DNA from: Actinomycetes bacterium
GTDB lineage: Bacteria > Actinomycetota > Actinomycetes > Actinomycetales > Micrococcaceae
Length of the DNA stretch: 49,957 bases
Assembly (NCBI GenBank): GCA_023426375.1
Contig: JAFAAV010000003.1
Location: 1 to 49,957, forward strand
Direction: 5' to 3'
Every line of letters begins with the position of its first letter. Within the stretch, counting starts at the first letter, position 1. Both the position numbers and the translations under genes were made by a program. Positions 33,560 through 42,685 of the stretch are shown here, in pieces. Under the pieces are notes generated by a model. The model was not told the DNA's origin. It did no database searches and saw only the letters and a program-made list of their open reading frames with translations.

Positions 33560-35071
33560 TCAGGTTCGTTCGCGCAACACGTGCTTCTGGATCTTTCCGG
33601 TGGTCGTGCGGGGCAGCTCGTCCACCACGTCCACCGAGGCGGGCAGTTTGTAGCTGGCCAACCGTTCCTTGAGCTGGTCCCTGATGTCCTGCCCGGTGGT
33701 CGCCGGAGTGTCGGGGAAGAGCACCACGAAGGCCCGGCCGGTCTCACCCCATTTTTCATCCGGAACACCGATGACCGCGGCTTCCTGAACCCCGGGGACA
33801 TCCAGTAGGGCGTTCTCCACCTCCGCCGGATACACGTTCTCGCCGCCGGAAATGTACATGTCCTTGATGCGGTCCTTGATGAACAGGTAGCCGTCCTCGT
33901 CCTCCACGGCAATGTCACCCGAGTGGTACCACCCGCCCTCCAGGGCCTTGGCCGTTTCCTCCGGTTTGTTCCAGTACCCGCTCATCACGTTAGGCCCACG
34001 CACGATGACTTCGCCGGGCTCCCCCGGGGCCACGGTGTCGCCCAGCGGATCCACGAGCTTGGATTCGGTGAAGAAGTGTTGGCGGCCAGCAGATCCCAGC
34101 TTGCTCACGCCGTCGCGAGGTTCGAGCATTCGCACCCCGGGAGCGGTTTCCGTCATGCCGAAGCCCTGCATCACGGCCACGCCCAACTCGGCCCAGGTGC
34201 GCAGCATCCGCTCGGGCAGGGGCGAGCCACCCACCATGAACGCGCGCACGGATGAGAAATCCGCGGCGTCGAAACCCTCCGCGTGGGACAGGGATTCCAG
34301 CATGGCCGGAACCATGAAGGACGAGGTGACCCGAGATTCCTGGATCTCGCGCAGCACATCCGGCGCACGGAACTGACGCTGGATAATGATGGTGCCGCCC
34401 AGCATGAACGTGGGCAGGGCCATCATGTTGAGCCCCGCAATGTGGAACAGCGGTGCCACGGCCAGATGCACCTCGTCCTGGCGCAGGTCCTGACCGATCA
34501 GCGCATTGACGTACTGGTAGAAGAGGTTGTTGTGGGTCAGCATGGCGCCCTTGGGCTTACCCGTGGTTCCCGAGGTGTACATGATCAGTGCCAGCTCATC
34601 GAGGTCGAGCTCTTCGTCGATGACGTCCTCGCCACCGGACTGCAGGAACGCCTCGAAGTCCTGGCCCGGGCCTCCCCCGTCAACGCTCAGCCACGTGTTC
34701 ACGTCCGTCAGCTCCGACTCCAATGCCACCGCATTCTCGCGCTGATCCTGCCCGAAGGCCACCGCGGTGGCACCGCTGTCGCGCAGGATGTAGTCGACCT
34801 CGGCCCGGCGCAAACGGGGATTGATCAGCACCGCCGCTGCCCCCAACAAACCGGCTGCGAAGAAGGTTTCGAGCAAGGAGGGGTGGTTGAACCCCATGTA
34901 GGCAACCCGATCCCCGTGTTGCACCCCGGAGTCACGCAGTGCGTTGGCCAGCTTGCGGACCCGCAGCTCAAATTCTCGGTAGGTCACGGGCTGCCCCTCG
35001 AACACCAGGGCGGTCGCATCCGGACGGACCATGACGCGGCGAGCGGGCCACGTGCCAATTCCAAGGTTCAC
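33560..35071 (-). CDS. AMP-dependent acyl-CoA synthetase/ligase (FadD13-like length)
   Basis: A 503-residue ANL-superfamily ligase. The P-loop-like motif is IMYTSGTTGKPKGAM; VMQGFGMTETAPG and YHSGDIAVEDEDGYLFI follow; the hinge is RIKDMYISGGENVYP; and the catalytic Lys is in TTTGKIQKHVL. GTG 35071 is chosen because GAGGAGG lies six bases upstream; the frame is open to 35143. It activates a carboxylic acid to its CoA thioester. Aryl acid and medium- or long-chain fatty acid are both possible; proximity to the benzoate genes hints at an aromatic acid, without proof. It is divergent from the flavin-reductase-like gene. Confidence 0.9.
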   Translation of the reverse strand: MNLGIGTWPARRVMVRPDATALVFEGQPVTYREFELRVRKLANALRDSGVQHGDRVAYMGFNHPSLLETFFAAGLLGAAAVLINPRLRRAEVDYILRDSGATAVAFGQDQRENAVALESELTDVNTWLSVDGGGPGQDFEAFLQSGGEDVIDEELDLDELALIMYTSGTTGKPKGAMLTHNNLFYQYVNALIGQDLRQDEVHLAVAPLFHIAGLNMMALPTFMLGGTIIIQRQFRAPDVLREIQESRVTSSFMVPAMLESLSHAEGFDAADFSSVRAFMVGGSPLPERMLRTWAELGVAVMQGFGMTETAPGVRMLEPRDGVSKLGSAGRQHFFTESKLVDPLGDTVAPGEPGEVIVRGPNVMSGYWNKPEETAKALEGGWYHSGDIAVEDEDGYLFIKDRIKDMYISGGENVYPAEVENALLDVPGVQEAAVIGVPDEKWGETGRAFVVLFPDTPATTGQDIRDQLKERLASYKLPASVDVVDELPRTTTGKIQKHVLRERT

Positions 35072-35155
35072 GGTTTTCCTCCTCAGCTCCCGAGGGAGCG
35101 CAGCACTGCGACGGATGTCACCTGCAAACCATGGAATCGTCAATCGTTGTTAATG

Positions 35156-35169
35156 TCAATAGTTATTGA
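35156..35169. promoter_or_regulatory. Operator-like inverted repeat between the ligase and flavin-reductase-like genes
   Basis: TCAATA-GT-TATTGA, perfect 6-base arms with a 2-base centre, midway between the divergent starts; TCAAT also recurs at 35139-35143. This fits a TetR-like repressor site controlling both genes. Confidence 0.45.
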
Positions 35170-35223
35170 TCGCACACATTTTTACCCGACCGAATCTGGC
35201 GATCACGTGATGCAATGGAACCC

Positions 35224-35856
35224 ATGACGGACACACCCAAGGAAGAACTCGCCCCGAATGCCAGCGGCTCGTGGGCAAGCATCGTGAAGTCGCTGGTGAT
35301 TCCCCGCCCCATTGCCTGGGTCTCATCACGCTCAGCCGCAGGAGTGGACAACCTCTCGCCGCATTCGTACTTCACCATGGTGTCCTCCGATCCGGTCATC
35401 ATTCAGTTCGTCTCGACCGGGGTGAAGGACACCCTGCGCAACGTCCTGGAGACCCGCGAGTTCGTCGTCAACCACACCCCCGTGGAGCTCTTCGAGGAGA
35501 TCAACGCCACGGGCACCGACTACCCGCGAGACGTCAGTGAATTCGACGAGGTGGGTCTCACCAGGGAGCCCTCCCGCACGGTTGCCGTCCCGAGGGTGGC
35601 GGAGTCCCCGGCGAGTATGGAATGCATCCTTCACGGCGAACCCCTGCGGGTGGGCAACGGTTATGTGGTCTTCGGCGAGGTCAAGCACGTGGCCGTGGCG
35701 CCGCATGCACTCGGCGAGCGCGGGCCGACCGCGCGGGGCTTGGAACCCATCGCCCGTCTCGGCCACGACGAATGGGCCGGCCTGGGCGACATCCACTCGA
35801 TCCGTCGCATTCCGTACGACAGCATCAAGAATCACACGCACGGCGATCCCGCCTGA
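35224..35856 (+). CDS. Flavin reductase-like domain protein (FMN-binding split barrel)
   Basis: A 210-residue protein. The motif IPRPIAWVSSRSAAGVDNLS PHSYF (written in parts: IPRPIAWVSSRSA, GVDNLSPHSYF) and KDTLRNVLETREFVVN are characteristic of the flavin reductase/FMN-binding split-barrel family, whose members reduce flavin or bind FMN in small oxidoreductions. No partner monooxygenase is adjacent. ATG 35224 is preferred over the one at 35215; neither has a clear ribosome site. It is divergent from the acyl-CoA ligase gene and ends before a strong terminator. Confidence 0.85.
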   Translation: MTDTPKEELAPNASGSWASIVKSLVIPRPIAWVSSRSAAGVDNLSPHSYFTMVSSDPVIIQFVSTGVKDTLRNVLETREFVVNHTPVELFEEINATGTDYPRDVSEFDEVGLTREPSRTVAVPRVAESPASMECILHGEPLRVGNGYVVFGEVKHVAVAPHALGERGPTARGLEPIARLGHDEWAGLGDIHSIRRIPYDSIKNHTHGDPA

Positions 35857-35912
35857 CGCGCCACAGGATTCACCGCTACCCATAGGCCGCGTCTGGTCCG
35901 GACAAGGAATGG

Positions 35913-35945
35913 CGACGCCGCCGCGAGACTCTCGCGGCGGCGTCG
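35913..35945. terminator. Bidirectional terminator
   Basis: A perfect 15-base GC-rich stem (35913-35927 with 35931-35945) with a 3-base ACT loop, between convergent genes. Nothing else is seen in the 152-base gap. Confidence 0.85.
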
Positions 35946-36008
35946 TCATGCGGGGTGCTCTAGGGCCGTGACCGACCGGGACCGAGATCGCAGCCGGAAC
36001 CGCAGAAC

Positions 36009-37718
36009 TCAGCGGTCCAGCAACTTCTCCTGAATGATCTGTTCCTTGACCGCGCGGCGCAGTGTCTTGCCGAGCATGGTGCGGGGCAGCTCGTCCATGG
36101 CCACGATGCGGCGGGGCACCTTGTAGCGCGTGACCTTGTCGTAGCAGTGCTGGCGCAGTTGGTCCTCGTTGAGAGAATTACCGGGAGCCAGGATCACCGC
36201 GGCCACCACGGACTCATTGCCGTTGTCGTTGGGGATGCCGACCACCGCGGCGTCCTCCACGGAATCATGGAGCTTGAGGGCCGTTTCCACTTCGGTGGGG
36301 GCCACGTTGAAGCCGCCGGTGATGATGACCTCCTTGATGCGGTCCACCACGCGCAGGAACCCTTGCTCGTCCACGGTGACGATGTCGCCGGTGCGCAGCC
36401 AGCCGTCCTCGGTGAGCAACTTGGCCGTCTCCTCCGGGCGCTTCCAGTACCCCTGGGTGACCTGCGGGCCCTTGACCCACAGCTCACCTTCCTGATCCAT
36501 AGCGACGTCTTCACCGGTCTCCGGATCCACCAGGCGGATATCCGTGCTCGGGAACGGGATGCCGATGGAGCCGGCCCGGCGGCGATCACTGAGGGGATTG
36601 CAGGACACCAGTGGTGAGCATTCGGTGAGACCGTAGCCCTCGATCAACATGCCGCCGGTGGCGTCTTCCCAGGTCTGAACCAACGGGACGGGCAGAGTCA
36701 TGGCTCCGGAGACCGCCACCCGAATTCCTGACAAATCTTTTCCTTGCTCCGCTGCCGCGTCCAAGACCTTTTGGTACACGGGCGGAACGGCAGGCAGAAC
36801 CGTGGGCATGGATTTCTTCATGGCCTTGAGGATCAGGTCCGCCCGCACCGTGGGGAACAGCACGAGCTTGGCGCCCAGGGACATCGCGAACGTCATCCCC
36901 AAGGTCAGTCCGAACGCGTGGAAGAGCGGGAGCACTCCGTACACGACCTCGTCAGACGTGGTACCCAGCCAGTGCTGGCCCATGACCGCGTTGGATTCCA
37001 GGTTCCGGTGGGTGAGCATGGCTCCCTTGGGCGAGCCTGTGGTGCCCGAGGTGTATTGCAATAGGGCCACGTCCGTGGCTGACGGCCGCCGGTGGTCCGC
37101 TCGGATGGGATCGGCGCTGATCAGTTTGCGCCACGGGACCGTGCCCGGAGCGGACTCGGTGAGTTCCGCCCGCTGCTGCTTGAGCTTCTTGATGGGCAGT
37201 TGTAACGCGATCCGCATGACCTTGGGCATGGCCGCAGTGATGTCCACGGACACGATGTGCTCGATGTTGAGGTCCTTGGGCATGGAGGTGATGCGAGAAG
37301 CGATCTTGTCCCACACGATCGCCACGCGAGCTCCGTGGTCCTCGAACTGGTGCCGGAGTTCGGGTGCGGTGTACAGCGGGTTGTGTTCGACCACGATCGC
37401 GCCCAGGCGCATTGCGGCGTAGAACGCCACGATGTGCTGCGGGCAGTTGGGCAGCACCATGGCCACGCGGTCGCCGGCCTCCACGCCCATGAGGCGCAGT
37501 CCTTCGGCCGCGCGCTGGACCTGGTCACCCAGTTCCGCGTAGCTGACGCCGGCACCGAAGAACTCCAGTGCGGTCTTTCCGCCGTGGCGGGCCACGGACT
37601 TCTCGAGCATGTGGATCAGAGAGGTATCGGGAAGGTTGAGGTCACGAGGGACATCGGGGCTGTAGCTCCGGGTCCACGGACGGGTTGCCAAAAAATCTCG
37701 GGAAGTCTCGCTAGCCAT
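36009..37718 (-). CDS. Long-chain fatty acid-CoA ligase
   Basis: A 569-residue ANL-family enzyme. Motifs include LLQYTSGTTGSPKGAMLTH, LIEGYGLTECSPLVSCNP, LRTGDIVTVDEQGFL, the hinge RIKEVIITGGFNVAP, and the catalytic Lys in MLGKTLRRAVK. The 40-50-residue insert between the two halves of the AMP-binding domain (KKLKQQRAELTES) is typical of FadD ligases acting on long chains. ATG 37718 is chosen by family alignment; no good ribosome site is visible and the frame is open to 37802. It should load fatty acids for beta-oxidation or lipid synthesis. It is divergent from the next gene. Confidence 0.9.
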   Translation of the reverse strand: MASETSRDFLATRPWTRSYSPDVPRDLNLPDTSLIHMLEKSVARHGGKTALEFFGAGVSYAELGDQVQRAAEGLRLMGVEAGDRVAMVLPNCPQHIVAFYAAMRLGAIVVEHNPLYTAPELRHQFEDHGARVAIVWDKIASRITSMPKDLNIEHIVSVDITAAMPKVMRIALQLPIKKLKQQRAELTESAPGTVPWRKLISADPIRADHRRPSATDVALLQYTSGTTGSPKGAMLTHRNLESNAVMGQHWLGTTSDEVVYGVLPLFHAFGLTLGMTFAMSLGAKLVLFPTVRADLILKAMKKSMPTVLPAVPPVYQKVLDAAAEQGKDLSGIRVAVSGAMTLPVPLVQTWEDATGGMLIEGYGLTECSPLVSCNPLSDRRRAGSIGIPFPSTDIRLVDPETGEDVAMDQEGELWVKGPQVTQGYWKRPEETAKLLTEDGWLRTGDIVTVDEQGFLRVVDRIKEVIITGGFNVAPTEVETALKLHDSVEDAAVVGIPNDNGNESVVAAVILAPGNSLNEDQLRQHCYDKVTRYKVPRRIVAMDELPRTMLGKTLRRAVKEQIIQEKLLDR

Positions 37719-37844
37719 GGTTTCGAGGTTACCCGCTCCCGTGGGCCCCCTCACAGACAGCGACCTTCTCGGAACCGGCCGGGTCCACGCGTGAGCGGAC
37801 ACCGAGTCGATAGACTTCGACCAGTTGAATCACCGCTCCCATGG

Positions 37845-38738
37845 ATGAATCGAGCCCCCATGACACCCTCTTCAGCTTCACGTGACCCCCTGGGCAACGG
37901 CAATGCGCCATGGACCGAGCAGCACACGGCACCCTTGGACTCCAACGACGCCGAGACCACCCGGCCACTGCCTCAAACCGGCGATTCCGGTGCCTCTCGC
38001 TCAGGAGTGGCCTCCGGACGGCTGCACCGCAGGGATCCGGATACCGGCGTGACGGAGCCCATCGGTCATGAGCATCTGACCCCACAGGACGAGCGAGTCA
38101 CCGCGACCGCAGCGTGGGACACCGTACGCCCGGCCGTGCCGTCCTCCGGTAACGGAGCCAGAAAACTGACCACGGAGGATGTCCGCAGCGCGCAGAAGAA
38201 GCGGTTCGGTGGAATGCAGGTACTCCCGGGCCTCTTCGGATGGCTCGCGGCCCTGTCCGTGAGCGGAGTGCTCCTGGTGGCCTCCGGCGTGCTGGGCCCG
38301 CAATGGGGAGTGGAAACCACCAACGGGATCGGCCGCGCGCTCGATCACGGTCTGCTCAATCCGCAGGACACCGCCGGGTGGTTGGCGCTGATCGTCTTCG
38401 CCGTGGTCGAGTTCCTGGCGCTGCTCGCGGGCGGCTACGTGGCAGGGCGCATGGCGCGGTTCTCGGGCGTGGCCCAGGGCGTCAGCGTCTGGCTGTGGTC
38501 CCTACTGGCACGTGCGATCGCGTCCGTGGCCGCGCTGCTCTGGGCGGACACCGTAGGATTGGCGCCCCACAGTTTGGCCGCGCAGTCCGTGATCGGACCG
38601 GTCCTGGGCTGGGGCCTGGTCGCGCTGGCCGCCGTGGTGATTCTCGATCTCATTGCCGCCATTCTGGGTGGCATGTGGGGCATGCGGTATCACCGTAAAG
38701 TCGATGCGTGGACCAATTCGAACGTCGTTAACAGCTAG
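37845..38738 (+). CDS. Membrane protein of unknown function
   Basis: Up to 297 residues; ATG 37845 and ATG 37860 are both possible and neither has a ribosome site. TAGACT at 37811-37816 may be the -10 element. Residues 1-115 are polar, with many Thr, Ser, Asp and Arg, and no signal. Four hydrophobic segments follow (about 125-150, 175-200, 215-240 and 250-280), with a GGYVAGRMARFSG turn after the second. The build resembles actinobacterial 'YrzE-like' four-helix membrane proteins. No function is assigned. Confidence 0.6.
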   Translation: MNRAPMTPSSASRDPLGNGNAPWTEQHTAPLDSNDAETTRPLPQTGDSGASRSGVASGRLHRRDPDTGVTEPIGHEHLTPQDERVTATAAWDTVRPAVPSSGNGARKLTTEDVRSAQKKRFGGMQVLPGLFGWLAALSVSGVLLVASGVLGPQWGVETTNGIGRALDHGLLNPQDTAGWLALIVFAVVEFLALLAGGYVAGRMARFSGVAQGVSVWLWSLLARAIASVAALLWADTVGLAPHSLAAQSVIGPVLGWGLVALAAVVILDLIAAILGGMWGMRYHRKVDAWTNSNVVNS

Positions 38739-38802
38739 ACTCCCATCTGTAGGAGATTCCGGGGGTCGGAATCACCTGGGGAGTACTTGGAGGTCTCAAC
38801 CC

Positions 38803-39519
38803 ATGCCGTCCACTCTTGTCGCCATTGTCGACGATCATGAAGTGGTTCGCGAAGGAGTTCGCCTGGTGTCCATGACATCGCAGGCGGACGTCAAACTCGT
38901 GGGCTCCTCAGACTCCGTCTCAACGCTGTTGGACCAGCTGGGCCGCGATCCCGACAACCCGGCGCTCACCGCACACGGGGCAAAAAGGATCGAATGCGAC
39001 GTCGTCCTGCTGGACCTGTCCCTCGCGGACCGTTCGCGCCCGGCCACCAATGTGGAGCGGTTGCGCAGCGCCGGTATGAAGGTGCTGATCTTCAGCATCG
39101 GCGAGAACGCCGCACTGATCCGTGAAGCCTTGCGCGCTGGCGCATTGGGCCTGGTCCGTAAGTCGGAACCACTCGAGCACGCCATCGAAGAAGCTCGCAA
39201 CATCGCTGACGGCAAGCCCGTGATCACCAAGGAACTCGCCGCCGCGATCGACGGTGACGTGGAGTTCTCCCGCGCCGCGCTGTCCCCGCGAGAGCAAGAG
39301 ACCTTGCGCTTGTACGCGTCCGGGTTCGCCCAGGTTCAGGTGGCACGGCGCATGGGTATCAAGCAGTCGGCCGTCAAGACCAACATCGATCGGATCCGCG
39401 AGAAGTACGCGCGGATCGGCCGCCCCGCGCCCACCAAGATCGATCTGCGCATCCGCGCCATTGAAGACGGTTTGGTCGAACCTGAAGCCGACATCACCAC
39501 CGCCGAAAAGCACTTGTAG
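38803..39519 (+). CDS. NarL/FixJ-type response regulator
   Basis: A 238-residue two-domain regulator. In the receiver, the acidic pair is in VDDHEVVREG, the phosphoacceptor Asp in VVLLDLSL, the Ser in LIFSIGEN and the Lys in LVRKSEP. The C-terminal LuxR-type helix-turn-helix runs LSPREQETLRLYASGFAQVQ to KQSAVKTNIDRIREKY. GGAGG lies 9 bases before ATG 38803. It is the first gene of a three-gene unit with a histidine kinase and a kinase-like membrane protein. The linker in the receiver between the second helix and the Asp is a little longer than usual. Confidence 0.93.
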   Translation: MPSTLVAIVDDHEVVREGVRLVSMTSQADVKLVGSSDSVSTLLDQLGRDPDNPALTAHGAKRIECDVVLLDLSLADRSRPATNVERLRSAGMKVLIFSIGENAALIREALRAGALGLVRKSEPLEHAIEEARNIADGKPVITKELAAAIDGDVEFSRAALSPREQETLRLYASGFAQVQVARRMGIKQSAVKTNIDRIREKYARIGRPAPTKIDLRIRAIEDGLVEPEADITTAEKHL

Positions 39520-39549
39520 CGTTTCCGCGCCACTGACCCAAGGTGCGGA

Positions 39550-40857
39550 ATGAACAAACACGTCGCCCCCCGAACGAGTCGTGTGGGTACCTACCGTAAG
39601 GTCCCCACTCGACTTCGACGGAAAAAGTTCTTAGCCACCACGTCCCCCCAGGAACTCGGCCTCAACTCCTACCGCGCCTACTGGCTGTGGATGATCGCCA
39701 TCTCGATGATCACTGTGGCCCAGTTCATCGAGACACTGCCCCTCTTACAACAGCAACAGACGGCCTTCGCCCCTTGGTACACGGTGTTCCTGGCCGCGCT
39801 GCTGGTCATCGCCGCGATGTTGGTCGTTTTCGGTGTCATTCACTCGGTGCAGCCCTGGATTCTCTTGACCCAGGCGGGGGTGGTGGCCCTGGGGGTTCTT
39901 ACCCTGCCCCTGGCCTGGACCGGCGGCGTGTTGTTGCAGTACCCCTGGATCAGTGGCTTCATCATTGTGAGTCTCAGCAGTATCACGCTCGCGTGGAGCC
40001 CGTGGGCTGCACTGCTGTATCTGCTGTGCATCGAATTGGCGTACGGCTTGATCATGGTGCAACTCATCCCCGTGGATGCTCGCGCCGACTCCCTGGGCAT
40101 CGTGACGTTCAACCGCATTTGTTTCGGGCTGATCTCGATCCTGGTGGTCGTCATCTCGAAGCGCGCGGTTGAGAAACTGGATCAGGACTACACCGAAGCG
40201 CTCTCCCAAGAGCTTGCGCTCACCCGGAGCCGCTCCGAAACAGCGGATCAGGAACGCATGGATCGCCTCATCCACGACAACGTGATGGCAGCCCTGCTGG
40301 ATGCTTCGCGTGCGGAAGGTCCCCTGGCCAAACGCACCCGTGAGTTGGCCACACGCGCGTTGGAAGTCCTCGACGACGAGAACGACCGGCTGTCCGGTAA
40401 GACCACCACCATGGTGCACGTACTCATGGACGAACTCATGGAGTCCCTCTCGCCCTGGCGTTCGAGAGTGCGGTTCAGCAATCTTCGATCCCACATCCGG
40501 CCGGTGGGCGAACCCCGCGTATTTGTTCCCACGTTCGTGGCGCAGGGCCTCACGCAGGCCATCACCGAGGCCGTATCAAACAGCGCCCGGCATTCCGGCA
40601 CGGACGTGACCTACGTATCCATGGACGGCGGCCAGTGCCCGCCCACCCCCATCAACCCCGAAGGCTTCTACTTGCGCTTCACCGTTCGCGACGAAGGCCG
40701 TGGCTTTGCCCTTCACGACGTGGACACGCAGCGTCTGGGCGTTCGCGTGTCCATCGTGGAGAACATTGAAACGGTGGGCGGCGACGTGGAATTGCGCTCC
40801 TCCCCCGGACGCGGCACTGCGGTGATTCTCACGTGGCCCAAGGACGCGCTGTCATGA
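39550..40857 (+). CDS. Sensor histidine kinase (NarX/DesK-like HisKA_3 class)
   Basis: A 435-residue membrane kinase. About five or six transmembrane helices fill residues 42-203. The phosphoacceptor is His242 in DRLIHDNVMAALL, the HD-type motif of the HisKA_3 class. The ATPase domain has an N-box (ITEAVSNSARHSG), G1 (RDEGRGFAL) and G2 (SSPGRGTAVIL). No extracytoplasmic sensor domain is seen, so the signal may be sensed in the membrane. It lies 30 bases after the response regulator and overlaps the next gene by four bases. Confidence 0.92.
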   Translation: MNKHVAPRTSRVGTYRKVPTRLRRKKFLATTSPQELGLNSYRAYWLWMIAISMITVAQFIETLPLLQQQQTAFAPWYTVFLAALLVIAAMLVVFGVIHSVQPWILLTQAGVVALGVLTLPLAWTGGVLLQYPWISGFIIVSLSSITLAWSPWAALLYLLCIELAYGLIMVQLIPVDARADSLGIVTFNRICFGLISILVVVISKRAVEKLDQDYTEALSQELALTRSRSETADQERMDRLIHDNVMAALLDASRAEGPLAKRTRELATRALEVLDDENDRLSGKTTTMVHVLMDELMESLSPWRSRVRFSNLRSHIRPVGEPRVFVPTFVAQGLTQAITEAVSNSARHSGTDVTYVSMDGGQCPPTPINPEGFYLRFTVRDEGRGFALHDVDTQRLGVRVSIVENIETVGGDVELRSSPGRGTAVILTWPKDALS

Positions 40858-41870
40858 GGAACTCCGGAATCAGCCCCAAGGCTCTGACGGCGCTGGCGCT
40901 CGCGGGCTTCGGGATCCCTTTCATCATGGGGGTGACCGAGGTGGACTCGGTCAAGGACCCCAACGCCATGATCCTGTCCCTCATCTTCTACGCGATAGCG
41001 GCCCTGATCATCGCGATTCCCCGGTGGGTGACACAGCAGATGCCCCTGCTGTCCACCATGCTGGCCGTTCTGTTCTTCATGCTGGCGGTGGAACAGGGGT
41101 ACGCCGCCACTATGGTGGTACCCATCGCGGGACAGACCCCCTGGTTCGCCATGGGTTTCACTGTCATGATTTTCGCGCTGTGTCTGCGGCAGCGGATCTG
41201 GTGGGCAGTGTTGTTGTGGGTGGTCGTCTCGCTCATGTCCATGCGGCGCTGGACCGTGGTGAACGGCAGTCTGGTTCCCACGGAAAGCTATGCCGTGATG
41301 GCTCTGGGTGTCTTCGTGGCCACGTGGATGGGATATCAGGAGTTCATGCGGTTCGTGCAGCGCAAGCGCGAGATCCGGCGCATGCTCCTCACGGCGCGCA
41401 CCAACGACGAGGCCGAGCAGGATTCCAAGAACGCCTCCTACCAACGTGTGCAGGATGTTCGTCGACTTGCCGGTGGCTTACTCGAACGCATCGCCCATGA
41501 CCCTTCCGAGGTCACGGAGTACGACATCAACCAGTTCAGGCTCACCGAGGCGCAGCTGCGTGACACCATTCGGGGCCGTTCCATCGCAACGCCCTACATC
41601 CTGGAGATCACCCGCACCGCTCGCGACCGCGGCGTGGTGGTGGACATTCTGGACGAGCGGGGGCAACCCTTGCCGCCCAAGGTCATGGAAGCCACCACCG
41701 AGCAGGTCGCTGAGGTCCTCAACCATGCCCAGTGTGGCGTGGTCACGATTCGTGCCTTCCCCGAGGGTGATCCCACGGCCGTGTTCATCGTGCACGACAA
41801 CGACAGCGAAGACGAAGAACCCATTGCTATCGAGATTGCCGATGTCACCGGTGAGGTCTCGCGCTTCTAG
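40854..41870 (+). CDS. Membrane protein resembling a histidine kinase without catalytic motifs
   Basis: A 338-residue protein; its ATG overlaps the kinase stop (ATGA), showing coupling. Five or six helices fill residues 8-160, in the same place as the kinase sensor region. The cytoplasmic part (165-338) has a coiled-coil-like start (RKREIRRMLLTARTNDEAEQ) and a beta-rich end, but no phosphoacceptor HD motif and no N, G1 or G2 ATPase boxes. It may be a degenerate kinase that pairs with its neighbour as a co-sensor. This is inferred from order and shape only. Confidence 0.65.
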   Translation: MRNSGISPKALTALALAGFGIPFIMGVTEVDSVKDPNAMILSLIFYAIAALIIAIPRWVTQQMPLLSTMLAVLFFMLAVEQGYAATMVVPIAGQTPWFAMGFTVMIFALCLRQRIWWAVLLWVVVSLMSMRRWTVVNGSLVPTESYAVMALGVFVATWMGYQEFMRFVQRKREIRRMLLTARTNDEAEQDSKNASYQRVQDVRRLAGGLLERIAHDPSEVTEYDINQFRLTEAQLRDTIRGRSIATPYILEITRTARDRGVVVDILDERGQPLPPKVMEATTEQVAEVLNHAQCGVVTIRAFPEGDPTAVFIVHDNDSEDEEPIAIEIADVTGEVSRF

Positions 41871-42018
41871 CCCCGCCTCCGACGCCTGTGCCCGCATTCC
41901 CGGAAACAATGCCGACGACGCCGCGGCGAACGAACTGCACCGACCCGTCCCTTTCCCGCGGCGCACCTGGTTGTTCAGATCGCTGGTTCTCTCCGCACTC
42001 CGCTGGGCAGTCGCTGCC

Positions 42019-42024
42019 TAGCGT
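42019..42024 (+). promoter_or_regulatory. -10 element for a leaderless glycosylase transcript
   Basis: TAGCGT ends 8 bases before ATG 42032, so transcription should begin at the start codon. No Shine-Dalgarno sequence and no clear -35 are seen. Confidence 0.35.
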
Positions 42025-42031
42025 GTGCTGT

Positions 42032-42685
42032 ATGGAGACACTCATCGATTCCTCGCCCAACCCGTTCGATCCTTCCGATCCCACGGATCATCCGCACGCG
42101 GCTTTTGCAGCCATTGGCTGCGCGGACGGAAAAGTTCGGTGCCCGTGGGCCGTGGCGACCCCCGGCGCCTTGATCGATCATGATCACGAGTGGGCGGTGC
42201 CCCCGCGCACTTCCACGGAGTACTTCCAGGCGCTGAGCATCGAGCTCTTCGATTCGGGTCTGGCGCGCTGGTCGCAGTCCGGGAGACACCCATCCTGGTA
42301 CCTGTACATGGCAGACCTCGAGCCAGCGCGCGTGGCCCGCTTGGACGAGGATGACGTGGAGGATCTGCTCCTGAATCCGGAGCTCATTCGCAACCGGGCC
42401 AAGATCGAGGCCGTGATCCACAACGCAGAAGTATGCGAGGACTGGTCGCTCACGGAATGGCAGGAACTGTTGGCCGAGGCGCAGGTTCCTCCCCTGACCG
42501 ACCCTCCGCTACGTTCGCTGGACCTTCCGGACAGTACGCCCGAGTCCCGTAAACTCTCCGGGCTCTTTAGAGAACGCGGCTTCAAGCTCGTCGGACCGGT
42601 GACTGCCCATCGTTGGTTGGAGCGCACGGCCCTGGCCCCCGGCCATGTCCAGGGGTGTTTCCGCACGCACGCGGCGTCGGACTAG
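42032..42685 (+). CDS. DNA-3-methyladenine glycosylase I-like protein, divergent
   Basis: A 217-residue protein matching the TagI family, which removes 3-methyladenine from DNA. The zinc-snap ligands are kept: Cys and His in CPWAVATPGALIDHDHEW, and His and Cys in GHVQGCF. The helix LSIELFDSGLARW and RNRAKIEAVIHNAEVCEDW also fit. The aromatic residues that hold the base are changed: the usual Y-H-D is D-H-D, and the pocket segment AGLSW is SGLARW. It may have different substrate preference. The frame is open from 41888, but 42032 matches the family start. Its end overlaps the convergent E2 gene by four bases. Confidence 0.75.
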   Translation: METLIDSSPNPFDPSDPTDHPHAAFAAIGCADGKVRCPWAVATPGALIDHDHEWAVPPRTSTEYFQALSIELFDSGLARWSQSGRHPSWYLYMADLEPARVARLDEDDVEDLLLNPELIRNRAKIEAVIHNAEVCEDWSLTEWQELLAEAQVPPLTDPPLRSLDLPDSTPESRKLSGLFRERGFKLVGPVTAHRWLERTALAPGHVQGCFRTHAASD

